A stretch of DNA of 64,000 bases from assembly GCF_019236175.1 (NCBI RefSeq), contig NZ_JAFAJM010000002.1, positions 1-64,000 on the forward strand, read 5' to 3'. Below are positions 18,862 through 25,658 of the stretch, in pieces. Position 1 is the first letter of the stretch, and each line of letters begins with the position of its first letter. Origin of the DNA: Chryseobacterium sp. Its GTDB lineage: Bacteria > Bacteroidota > Bacteroidia > Flavobacteriales > Weeksellaceae. The notes below the pieces were generated by a model. That model was not told where the DNA came from and did not search any database. It was given only the letters and a program-made list of their open reading frames with translations. Both the position numbers and the translations under genes were made by a program.

Positions 18862-18907
18862 TATGCCGTCTTTTTAAAAAGTAAACATGATCTGCTAAAA
18901 ATTATAT

Positions 18908-18938
18908 AAGCCTGTCTCAGCATTGAAGCAGGCTTTTG
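18908..18938 (+). terminator. Terminator of gnd-zwf-pgl
   Basis: AAGCCTG (18908-18914) pairs with CAGGCTT (18929-18935), followed by TTG and T/A-rich sequence. Confidence 0.65.
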
Positions 18939-18950
18939 TTATTTAAGAAC

Positions 18951-19097
18951 ATGAATAGAGTATTAAAACATTCATATGTGATGGCCAAAAATAAAGGATT
19001 ATACATGGGATCATTTGAGATTCAAAAACGGGAGGACTGTTGTTTACAGCACGCGGATAGTAAAAAGCTTACAGTATGGCTTCTGAAAAACGGATAA
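18951..19097 (+). CDS. Small ORF, 48 aa
   Basis: ATG at 18951 opens a 48-codon frame (starts MNRVLKHSYVMAKNKG, ends LTVWLLKNG, TAA 19095-19097) in the 331-bp gap after pgl. It is basic, with a Cys-Cys pair in the middle. It begins 12 bp after the pgl terminator and has no evident -7 element, so expression is uncertain. Not recognised. Confidence 0.3.
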   Translation: MNRVLKHSYVMAKNKGLYMGSFEIQKREDCCLQHADSKKLTVWLLKNG

Positions 19098-19159
19098 TAT
19101 ATTATTTATAAAAATAAATTATGTCAACATATGTATAGGTTTTAAAAAATGATCGGCGG

Positions 19160-19167
19160 TAGATTTG
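19160..19167 (+). promoter_or_regulatory. -7 element (TAGATTTG) for RidA
   Basis: An exact TAnnTTTG match 25 bp before the ATG at 19193. It supports the longer, signal-peptide-containing start of the RidA protein. Confidence 0.6.
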
Positions 19168-19192
19168 CTTTCATAATTCAATACCAAAAATA

Positions 19193-19699
19193 ATGAAACG
19201 TATATTATCTGCAATTCCGGTACTATGTATAGGATTTCTGGCTTTTTCACAAAATATTCCTAATCATAAAACAATTAAAAAAAATATAATGAGCACTATC
19301 AGTCATAAAAACCCAAAAGACCTTTTTGATCCGACACCATTTGCATTCTCTCATTCAACAACAGCTGAAGGAAATGGAAAATATGTATTTATATCCGGAC
19401 AAAGCGGAGGAGAAGATTTAAAGCATACGCTCTCGGAAGATTTCAGAACCCAGGTTAGGTTTTCTCTGAAAAATTTAGAAACAGTTCTCACTGAATATGG
19501 ATTAGGAGTTGGAGATGTTCTTAAAGTTACCGTACTCATTGTAGATCATAATCCGGAGAAGCTATCTATATGGACGGAAGAAATGCATAATGCATGGAAA
19601 AAGAATCAATTCCCGGCAAGTACTTTAATTCCGGTTCCCAAACTGGCACTGGAGGGAATGCAGATAGAAGTAGATGCTGTTGCTTTTATGAAAAAATAA
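19193..19699 (+). CDS. RidA/YjgF family protein with signal peptide
   Basis: A 168-residue protein. The RidA domain (about 50-168) has GKYVFISGQSGG, FSLKNLETVLTEYG and FPASTLIPVPKLALEGMQIE, including the conserved C-terminal Glu region. RidA proteins deaminate reactive enamine/imine intermediates, normally in the cytosol. Here the N-terminus MKRILSAIPVLCIGFLAFSQ is a clear signal peptide. An internal Met (19289, MSTISHK) would give a cytosolic form, but the -7 element at 19160 places transcription upstream of the longer start. A periplasmic enamine hydrolase or ligand-binding role is inferred. Confidence 0.88.
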   Translation: MKRILSAIPVLCIGFLAFSQNIPNHKTIKKNIMSTISHKNPKDLFDPTPFAFSHSTTAEGNGKYVFISGQSGGEDLKHTLSEDFRTQVRFSLKNLETVLTEYGLGVGDVLKVTVLIVDHNPEKLSIWTEEMHNAWKKNQFPASTLIPVPKLALEGMQIEVDAVAFMKK

Positions 19700-19750
19700 A
19701 AAGGAGTATTCTTTATCCCCGAAAAGATGAATAAAATGAAATCAATAAAA

Positions 19751-19776
19751 AGGCTTTCAGAATAAACTGAAAGCCT
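19751..19776. terminator. Bidirectional terminator
   Basis: AGGCTTTCAG (19751-19760) pairs with CTGAAAGCCT (19767-19776), a 10-bp perfect stem between convergent ridA and the J-domain gene. The A-run before it gives Ts on the minus strand. Confidence 0.75.
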
Positions 19777-19802
19777 CTATGTATTATCTGACAGGTTGAA
19801 AA

Positions 19803-20249
19803 TTAATCTTCCATAGCCTCACCAGCCTTTCTGTAGGTAAAATTTCCATAAATATGTCTTCTGGCAAACCGGCTTGGAGAATCAGCATTTACCATTTTAA
19901 TATAGGTATTTCTTGGAACCCCAATGTATTCATACATTTTTCCGTTTAAATGCTGGATATTCAAAATCTGCTTTTCAAAATAAAAATCCTGAATATTAGA
20001 TTTTGAGATCGTTTCGGTATATTCTTCTTTGTATTTTTCCTGGGTTTCCGGGTTGATACTTACCAAAAAGTGGTAAGCTTCAATCACAGCCTTGCTTTTT
20101 TCTTCTGCTTCCAGTTTTCCTTCTTCGTTATTAATGAATTTATCAGGATGCGAATCTTTCATCGTATTCCTGTAAATGGTCTTTAACTCTTTTAAAGTCA
20201 CGTCTTTATCTACTCCAAGAAGCTTTCTGTGCTCACCTATTCTTTTCAT
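19803..20249 (-). CDS. DnaJ-type J-domain protein fused to KTSC domain
   Basis: A 148-residue protein. The N-terminal J-domain (about 5-75) carries the invariant HPD in MKDSHPDKF, needed to stimulate a DnaK ATPase. The C-terminal part (about 100-142), NGKMYEYIGVPRNTYIKMVN then GNFTYRK, resembles the KTSC domain found in RNA-associated proteins such as Lys-tRNA synthetase relatives. There is no zinc finger or substrate-binding DnaJ C-domain, so it is a specialised co-chaperone. The start at 20249 is just before MKRIGEHRKLLG. It lies immediately downstream of the TetR-associated array, but a terminator at 20366 separates them. Confidence 0.85.
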   Translation of the reverse strand: MKRIGEHRKLLGVDKDVTLKELKTIYRNTMKDSHPDKFINNEEGKLEAEEKSKAVIEAYHFLVSINPETQEKYKEEYTETISKSNIQDFYFEKQILNIQHLNGKMYEYIGVPRNTYIKMVNADSPSRFARRHIYGNFTYRKAGEAMED

Positions 20250-20365
20250 ATTTTGAATCCTTATTTTCGGGGTGCAAAATTAGGAAAATAAATCTGAAAA
20301 AAGGTAAGTTATTCATTATTAATTTATTTGAATGTTCCTTAATATAAGGAATTTAACTTAAAATC

Positions 20366-20400
20366 AAAAAAACAGCACCATTAGTTTCCTAATAGTGCCG
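20366..20400 (-). terminator. Strong intrinsic terminator with GAAA loop
   Basis: On the minus strand, GGCACTATTAG (20399-20389) pairs with CTAATGGTGCT (20384-20374) through 11 pairs (two G-U), with a GAAA tetraloop, then seven Ts (20372-20366). It ends the transcript expected from the leftmost array promoter, about 300 nt downstream of it. Confidence 0.85.
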
Positions 20401-20675
20401 ACAACATTCAGTGTTTTTACCCACTTGCTTGTTCGAAATAATTTTTTACTCATCATGTACACATCATCATCATTTTATGCGTTTCACTCCCTCATCATTT
20501 TTAGCATTTTGTAAGTTGACAAAGCCATTTAATATGCACGTCATCAGGTTTAAATTCTTTTTCAGCAGCTTGAATAACTGCTTCGATTAAAATTAACCAT
20601 AAGCTCAGTACAAAAATCCGGCAAATCGTTTCTTCAACTTCGATTGTGTTTTTGATATATTGAATGGTTGATTAG
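20366..20675 (-). ncRNA. Predicted ~300-nt transcript of array unit 1
   Basis: The region is bounded by TATATTTG (20689-20682 on the minus strand) with its palindrome and by the strong terminator at 20366. It holds no ORF with ATG, GTG or TTG longer than about 30 codons. One frame stays open for about 54 codons (EVEETICRIFVLSLW ... EFKPDDVHIKWLCQLTKC, stop), with native-looking codon use but only ATT or CTG as possible starts. It may be a small RNA, a non-canonical-start peptide or a decayed gene. Confidence 0.5.
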
Positions 20676-20681
20676 TTTATA

Positions 20682-20714
20682 CAAATATATAAAATAAGAC
20701 ACTAAGTAGTGTCT
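20682..20714 (-). promoter_or_regulatory. Array unit 1: promoter plus operator
   Basis: Palindrome AGACACTAAGTAGTGTCT at 20697-20714; -7 TATATTTG (minus) at 20682-20689. Drives the transcript ending at 20366. Confidence 0.75.
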
Positions 20715-20911
20715 AAAATTTTGTTTTTTTTCAAAAAAAAGATATTTGCTTTGTTTTTTTATTGATATTCAGAATCTTATTTTTATGTTTTGACATTTTC
20801 TGCCGCACATTCAAAAATCAAATTTATAGAACATACAGGTTTTTCCGTAAGCACACACTCCTGTTTATGAGTTCTTTTGCTCCTGATACCAGAAATAATA
20901 TTCCCAGATAG

Positions 20912-20985
20912 CGTGAGGATCATTCAGTATAATGGAATTCATAAAAGCTACTTATAACAGTGGTTTTACTGGCTGATCCTGCACG
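20912..20985 (-). ncRNA. Conserved hairpin RNA element, array unit 2
   Basis: Read leftward: CGTG (20985-20982), GGATCA (20979-20974), CAGT (20971-20968), a loop of about 39 nt, ACTG (20928-20925), TGATCC (20922-20917), CACG (20915-20912). The arms pair in that order with a symmetric 2x2 internal loop. It lies 65 nt downstream of the unit-2 promoter. Unit 3 has the same layout. A 25-codon ATG ORF (MNSIILNDPHAIWEYYF...) starts inside the loop, but its start codon is not kept in unit 3. Confidence 0.5.
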
Positions 20986-21050
20986 ATAAGTGGATTTCAA
21001 TTTTTCAATGTCAATATGACAGTGAAATTGAAAATGGTTATTAGTTTTTA

Positions 21051-21083
21051 CAAATATATAAAATAAGACACTATGTAGTGTCT
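21051..21083 (-). promoter_or_regulatory. Array unit 2: promoter plus operator
   Basis: Palindrome AGACACTATGTAGTGTCT at 21066-21083; -7 TATATTTG (minus) at 21051-21058; A9 tract further upstream on the minus strand. Confidence 0.75.
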
Positions 21084-21236
21084 AAAATTACGAAAATTTT
21101 TATTTTTTTTTAAAATTACTGTTAGATAGGTAGTTATACGTATTCTTTATTCAATGAAGTAAGAGGTCAGAATGAATATCTTGTCTATTTTTCAGGGAGT
21201 ATTTCTTTACGAGTCAGTTTTGAAACTCCCATATAA

Positions 21237-21306
21237 CGAGCGGACCATTCAGTATTATACAATTTATAAAGCTGCTTATGACAAGGTTACTGACTGATCC
21301 TGCACG
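21237..21306 (-). ncRNA. Conserved hairpin RNA element, array unit 3
   Basis: Same arms as unit 2: CGTG (21306-21303), GGATCA (21300-21295), CAGT (21292-21289), loop, ACTG (21253-21250), TGGTCC (21247-21242), CTCG (21240-21237). The only change in the main stem, A to G in TGGTCC, gives a G-U pair on the minus strand but C-A on the plus strand. This favours a minus-strand RNA. The outer stem has one mismatch. Confidence 0.5.
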
Positions 21307-21376
21307 ATAAATGGTAATCAGGTTTTTCTCAGTTTGAAAACTGGCTCCTGAAATTTGAAATGGTTATTAGTTTTTA

Positions 21377-21410
21377 CAAATATATAAAAATAAGACACTT
21401 CTTGGTGTCT
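21377..21410 (-). promoter_or_regulatory. Array unit 3: promoter plus operator
   Basis: Palindrome AGACACTTCTTGGTGTCT at 21393-21410 (inner pair degenerate); -7 TATATTTG (minus) at 21377-21384; spacer 8 nt rather than 7. Confidence 0.75.
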
Positions 21411-21531
21411 AAAAATAAAAAAATGTTATTTTTTTTTGAAAATCACTTAAAATGAGAATGTTATATTTTGTAAGGGCAGCGATTTCATTCCAAAATGGTG
21501 TTTCGGAATCGGAGAGACCTGTTGATTGGAT

Positions 21532-21564
21532 CAAATATATAAAATAAAACACTGATTAGTGTCT
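21532..21564 (-). promoter_or_regulatory. Array unit 4: promoter plus operator
   Basis: Palindrome AAACACTGATTAGTGTCT at 21547-21564 (one arm base changed); -7 TATATTTG (minus) at 21532-21539. Only about 120 bp separate it from unit 3, so its transcript is the shortest or reads through. Confidence 0.7.
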
Positions 21565-21846
21565 AAAATATTCCTGAATTTTAATTTTTTTTTAATTGCT
21601 GAAAGATAAGTGGTTATAATAATACACAATTCTGTAGGTCGTATTTCGATCAGAAGCCCAGATTCAAACGTGCGGATTACCTTTTTAAATTTTTTTTTCC
21701 CGGTTTAAAATTCTTTTGCTGAAAGATTATTATGTGTGAGCCTATCTTTTACAATACCCATATAGTGCTGTTTTTATCGGTATATAGAGAAATCTGTCTA
21801 CTCATATTGACGATGTTTTTTATGAAGCCTGATGATTAAATTTAAA

Positions 21847-21879
21847 CAAATATATAAATTAAGACACTTTAAAGTGTCT
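21847..21879 (-). promoter_or_regulatory. Array unit 5: divergent promoter/operator next to tetR
   Basis: AGACACTTTAAAGTGTCT (21862-21879) is a perfect 18-bp palindrome; -7 TATATTTG (minus) at 21847-21854. On the plus strand TAAACTTG (21899-21906, one base from TAnnTTTG) lies 20 bp from the palindrome. The same site could therefore cover the -33 region of the tetR promoter and give autoregulation. Confidence 0.75.
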
Positions 21880-21923
21880 AAAATAATAAAAAATTTCATA
21901 AACTTGTATATTGAATCTTAGTC

Positions 21924-22577
21924 ATGGAAAGAAAATCAGCAGCAGGGAGTATCCGAAACAAAGAACGCAGTAAAAAGAAATTTTTGGATGCAGTTGGGAA
22001 AATTCTGAAAACAAAAGGATACGCAGCATTAAAAATCAATGATATCGCGGCTACTGCCGGGGTAGATAAGAAAATGATCTATACGTATTTTGGCGGAATG
22101 GACGGTCTTATGGACGAGTATATCCGCTCACAGGATTTTTGGAGTAATGTAACGGCGGGAGAATCACCCAATTTTGAGGATGGCGGAAAAGAGCTGGGTA
22201 TACAAACCTTATGTGCTCAATTTGACTATGTATACAATAATAAAGAAGTACAAAAATTACTGTTGTGGCGTTTATCCGAACATCGGAAATCACTGGTAAA
22301 GCTTACCGAAGTTCAGGAAGCTAACGGAGAGATGATGTTTAAAGCAATCAGTGATCCTTTCTTTAAAGAAAATGCAGATGTTTTTCGTTCCATAATGGCT
22401 ATTTTAATTTCAGGGCTTTATTATTTAGGAACATCTCCCACGGCAATGAACGGCAGTATTTTTTGTGGTATTGATATGAGTACTCCCGGCGGACGTGATA
22501 AAGTGAAAGAAGCCATATCTTTTTTAATGAATCAAACCTTTGAACATTTGCCGGGTAAAACAGATAAAAAAGAATAA
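21924..22577 (+). CDS. TetR/AcrR family regulator
   Basis: A 217-residue repressor-type protein. The N-terminal HTH (about 15-60) reads KKFLDAVGKILKTKGYAAL, INDIAATAGVDKKMIYTYFG, a textbook TetR_N signature. The C-terminal domain (about 70-205) is helical with a putative ligand pocket and GLYYLGTSPTAMNG. It sits 45 bp from a perfect 18-bp palindrome that is repeated five times to its left, so those sites are the natural operator candidates (inference). Convergent with the GMC operon. The ligand is unknown. Confidence 0.92.
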   Translation: MERKSAAGSIRNKERSKKKFLDAVGKILKTKGYAALKINDIAATAGVDKKMIYTYFGGMDGLMDEYIRSQDFWSNVTAGESPNFEDGGKELGIQTLCAQFDYVYNNKEVQKLLLWRLSEHRKSLVKLTEVQEANGEMMFKAISDPFFKENADVFRSIMAILISGLYYLGTSPTAMNGSIFCGIDMSTPGGRDKVKEAISFLMNQTFEHLPGKTDKKE

Positions 22578-22604
22578 TTGTTGCTGGATTTTATATAACA
22601 TAAA

Positions 22605-22629
22605 AAAGAGGCAGTAAACTGCCCCTTAT
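22605..22629 (-). terminator. Terminator between tetR and the GMC operon
   Basis: GGCAGT/ACTGCC with flanking A/T pairs; on the minus strand it is followed by CTCTTTTTT, so it mainly ends the leftward operon and may also serve tetR. Confidence 0.65.
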
Positions 22630-22651
22630 TGTATCGTATCGTTATGTACTT

Positions 22652-24181
22652 TTATTCCTTATGATAAGGACACCCTTCAGGTGGATTTTCCATGCTGTTA
22701 CCTACCACAACTCCGGGCTGATTAAGCAACTGATCTTCTATCACTTTTCTCTGGTCTTCAGGAATATCTTCCAGTTTACGAAGTGTATTGGTCTGAATGT
22801 GCGGCCAGCTTGTAGTACCTCCGTCATTTCCGAAATCAAATTCAAAGAATACAATCTGCTCGTACTGAAGCTGAAGAATTTCTTTTTCATCTTCAATTAC
22901 GGTCTCAATCCACATTTGCATATCCACCTCAACAGTCGGAACAAAACGATTGACAAACGGAACATTTAAAATTCCTCCCTGTGCACCGGTCTTCATTTTA
23001 GATGACATCGTTACATGAACATAGTTGGTGATATGCTGGCCTCTTACTGTATCGCGAAGGCGAAGATCCGGGCGTACAGAATAAGGATATAGATCATTAG
23101 CCAGAATTCTCTGGGTGTATATTTTATTTGAACCGGGGTCATTCTCATCCGTCAGTGTCTGATCTACCCATTCCGGTGCAGGCTGATCAAGATCGATGAT
23201 ATTAGCTGCTGTTACTCCGGCGCCACCCATGGTACGTGAAATGCTAAGATGATCAGGGTCCCATGCCGCTTTACCATATGGAAACTCAGGAGACCCTTCA
23301 ATTAAAAAGCTTCCGTCCTGAGGAGCAATATCACCTAATAAAGTTATCGTACTGCCATGAGGAATGACGCCGCTTCGGGAAATAGAGTAGTCCGGAATAA
23401 AATAGGGCCCGTCCAGCCCGTCTCCCGGTTTTAATTCCTGAGCCGCGATGATTTCGTAATAAGGTTGGTCTGGTTTCAGCTCACTTTGAAGAATGTATTT
23501 TTTCTCCTGTCCGTCAGGCGATACTCTTACGAGAGGTTCGTCTCTGTAATTTCCGTCATACCCGTATTTTTCATAATCACTGGTAGAAAATGCGTGAATA
23601 CCGCGGTCTTTTTTTATCGATTCTTTACTTGCTGCATGGTTATAAACATCACTCAGCCATAGATACATTCCGTTTTCTTCGTGGATGGGAGTGTATTTCA
23701 GGTCCGGTTTTCCCTCTACAGTATTTACACTTTTAATGGTTTGTTCATATTTAACAGCTCCGCAGAATAATTCGCTTGCTCCTCCTCGGTTACGAACTCC
23801 GCCCGGAACCAGAGAAAAGGTTAATTTTTCAATATACTCTTCACAGTCGAAACTGAATTTTCCGGGAATGGTACCCGGATTAGTACCCGGTGAAGGCATA
23901 ATCGTAGTATGTATTCCGCTTGCTAATGAAGGTCTGGTAACATTTTTATTGTAATTGGCATTATAGCTTACCCAGGTACCTTCCAGAGCTGCTAAAACTC
24001 CATAATCAACATTATTTCCTATAGCATCCAGATTTTCTTCTTTAAACGGCCTCATAGGATCATCAATAAGAAGTTTGGAGTATCCATCCATCAACTGGGC
24101 TAAAAAGCCTTTGCTTGTATCAATACTTCTGCGGAATAGTTTACCTTCCGCCTGTGGGGTTTCTTTTTTACGTTTAAGCAT
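22652..24181 (-). CDS. Unrecognised 509-aa protein of the GMC operon
   Basis: Soluble, without signal peptide or TM segment. The N-terminus is basic (MLKRKKETPQ), followed by a stretch (about 55-190) with VDYGVLAALEGTWVSYNANY and HEENGMYLWLSD. This loosely recalls lipocalin/nitrobindin-like heme-binding barrels (LxGTW start), but I cannot confirm that. The C-terminal part includes IVFFEFDFGNDGGTTSWPH and ends CPYHKE. Last gene of a four-gene leftward operon, 18 bp after the ferritin-like gene, so it probably acts on the same substrate or carries a cofactor. Confidence 0.75.
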   Translation of the reverse strand: MLKRKKETPQAEGKLFRRSIDTSKGFLAQLMDGYSKLLIDDPMRPFKEENLDAIGNNVDYGVLAALEGTWVSYNANYNKNVTRPSLASGIHTTIMPSPGTNPGTIPGKFSFDCEEYIEKLTFSLVPGGVRNRGGASELFCGAVKYEQTIKSVNTVEGKPDLKYTPIHEENGMYLWLSDVYNHAASKESIKKDRGIHAFSTSDYEKYGYDGNYRDEPLVRVSPDGQEKKYILQSELKPDQPYYEIIAAQELKPGDGLDGPYFIPDYSISRSGVIPHGSTITLLGDIAPQDGSFLIEGSPEFPYGKAAWDPDHLSISRTMGGAGVTAANIIDLDQPAPEWVDQTLTDENDPGSNKIYTQRILANDLYPYSVRPDLRLRDTVRGQHITNYVHVTMSSKMKTGAQGGILNVPFVNRFVPTVEVDMQMWIETVIEDEKEILQLQYEQIVFFEFDFGNDGGTTSWPHIQTNTLRKLEDIPEDQRKVIEDQLLNQPGVVVGNSMENPPEGCPYHKE

Positions 24182-24199
24182 GATCTAAAGTTTTTATGA

Positions 24200-25654
24200 T
24201 TATAAATTCGTGTATTCGAAAGTAGGCCCTGCATTATGCTGAGAATCCAGAGGCTGTTTCATTAAACCTACCGCCTGTTCTTTCAGGGCATACATATACA
24301 TGATTGATTTTTCCAGCTCTCTATGGTTTCCTTCTACAGCGCTTTGAATAGCATCTAATAAGCGTCTGTATGTTTTATTGAATTCAACACCTTGTGCATA
24401 CAGTTCTTTATTACCAGCGTAGTCATTTACTTTCGGATTGGGTTTCATAGGGTAGGATGCACTCCAGTCCACAGGAAGAGGTTTACCTGTGGGCGGAGTA
24501 ATGACAGGCATCATTCCGTCCTGATCTGTGAAAGCTTCATAATTACCACCCATATAGAAATGTTCATGGAAAACTTCTTTAAATCTGAAATAATGAGCCA
24601 GTTCAGCCCCTTCTTCAAACTGTGAAGGATCCACGTCATAAATAGAATCATCGGCACCTTCTCCCTGTCCTTTAATCTCCTGGAAAACTTGGATAACACC
24701 GGTTAGCGCTTCTACCGGATGTAATTTTCCTCCGCTTCCGTAATATTGCTCAGGGCGGATTTGCTTTTCCGGATTTCCTGTGAAGATTCCACCTGTATTT
24801 AATTCCTCAAAATTCTGTGGAAGTACTTTATGTTCCTTGTAATAAGCTGCGATCTGGAAAACAGAGATATAAAAGAATACGACATCATAATATTCACCTA
24901 TAGTATGCACATTATCCATGATAAAGCCTTTCATATTCTCAAGAGTCCAGAAGTTATTTTCCTCTACGGCAACGCTTTTAGCAACTAATGCCTGCGGAAC
25001 TTTCATTAAGCCGGGCTTGGGAGCTTTTACCAAAGGATTGGTGGGGCTTTCAATGGCGATAAAAGTAGCGATACTATTCGGAGAAAAAGTTTCCAGCCCT
25101 ACATAGAAATCAACATTCATCGGAAGCTTCATCGGGTAAGTAGGATAGTTCTGTGGTTTGTTGACAGAAGGCTGAATGTGTATGGCATTTAATACATTAC
25201 AAACCATAATCAGGTGAAGCATTTCTTCCACAGCAACACTTCTTATAATCTGTGAGGCCAGTGCATTGGTTCCGTCTTTGATAGAATACAAAGCTGTAAG
25301 ATAAGGGGGAATCGTGGAATGTTCAATAAGAATTGCTGTTTGCAACAGATCCTGTAAAATAGGACGGTAATCTAAATCGATTAAGCCGCTTTTAGACGGA
25401 TAAAGGTCTGCGCTAAATTCTGCGCTTAAGTACTGGTTAAATGCTTCAATCTGATCGTTTAATAAAAGATTTGTGAAGATTTTGCTGTGGTGTTTAATTC
25501 CTCCTGTCCAGTCATCTTTACTGATTGTGGTATCAAATAACAAGGATTGTAATGAGATACTATTTTCTACGGCTGCCGCACTTCTGCCGGTCATGTTTAC
25601 TCCCTTTACCAGGGTAGATTGAGGTTCTGTTTTATGGATAAGTCTTTGTCTCAT
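24200..25654 (-). CDS. Ferritin-like domain protein, VioB type
   Basis: A 484-residue protein. Residues about 90-290 form the ferritin-like domain found in VioB-type proteins (PF12902 family from memory): LLQTAILIEHSTIPPYLTAL, IIRSVAVEEMLHLIMVCNVL, with Glu and EExxH metal ligands. In violacein synthesis such a domain belongs to an iminophenylpyruvate dimer synthase, but here no indole/Trp oxidase partner of that type is present. A later segment has a second HYFRFKEVFHEHFYMGG motif rich in His/Glu. It is in the same operon as a GMC dehydrogenase, with 4 bp between the genes. Substrate unknown. Confidence 0.82.
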   Translation of the reverse strand: MRQRLIHKTEPQSTLVKGVNMTGRSAAAVENSISLQSLLFDTTISKDDWTGGIKHHSKIFTNLLLNDQIEAFNQYLSAEFSADLYPSKSGLIDLDYRPILQDLLQTAILIEHSTIPPYLTALYSIKDGTNALASQIIRSVAVEEMLHLIMVCNVLNAIHIQPSVNKPQNYPTYPMKLPMNVDFYVGLETFSPNSIATFIAIESPTNPLVKAPKPGLMKVPQALVAKSVAVEENNFWTLENMKGFIMDNVHTIGEYYDVVFFYISVFQIAAYYKEHKVLPQNFEELNTGGIFTGNPEKQIRPEQYYGSGGKLHPVEALTGVIQVFQEIKGQGEGADDSIYDVDPSQFEEGAELAHYFRFKEVFHEHFYMGGNYEAFTDQDGMMPVITPPTGKPLPVDWSASYPMKPNPKVNDYAGNKELYAQGVEFNKTYRRLLDAIQSAVEGNHRELEKSIMYMYALKEQAVGLMKQPLDSQHNAGPTFEYTNL

Positions 25655-25658
25655 GTTT

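Larger units (their letters stand above)
20682..21879 (-). repeat. Array of five promoter/palindrome units beside a TetR gene
   Basis: Five near-identical blocks of about 39 bp start at 20682, 21051, 21377, 21532 and 21847. Each reads on the plus strand CAAATATA, 7-8 nt, AGACACTnnnnAGTGTCT (unit 4 has A for G at position 2), then TAAAA. On the minus strand this is an 18-bp palindrome at the -33 position followed by TATATTTG. Units 1-4 also have an A8-9 tract (minus strand) 10-25 bp upstream of the palindrome. Palindrome spacings are 369, 327, 154 and 315 bp. The DNA between units is mostly unique, except that units 2 and 3 share homology of about 120 bp. Confidence 0.9.

Noticed and set aside
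20697..21564. The 18-bp palindromes as terminators on the plus strand
   Set aside because: The T-tracts begin 9-25 nt after the hairpin, not directly behind it, unit 5 has none, and the fixed link to TATATTTG is unexplained by a terminator.
20682..21879. The repeat array as an integron-like cassette array (attC sites)
   Set aside because: The repeats lack the GTTRRRY/RYYYAAC cores of attC, there is no integrase gene, and each repeat carries a -7 promoter at a fixed distance, which fits operators better.
20682..21879. The repeat array as a CRISPR
   Set aside because: Spacing is 154-369 bp and irregular, far larger than spacers, and no cas genes are present.
24200..25654. Violacein or indolocarbazole biosynthesis, from the VioB-like domain
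   Set aside because: No VioA/VioC/VioD/VioE-type genes; the GMC partner and sorbitol-type subunit point elsewhere.
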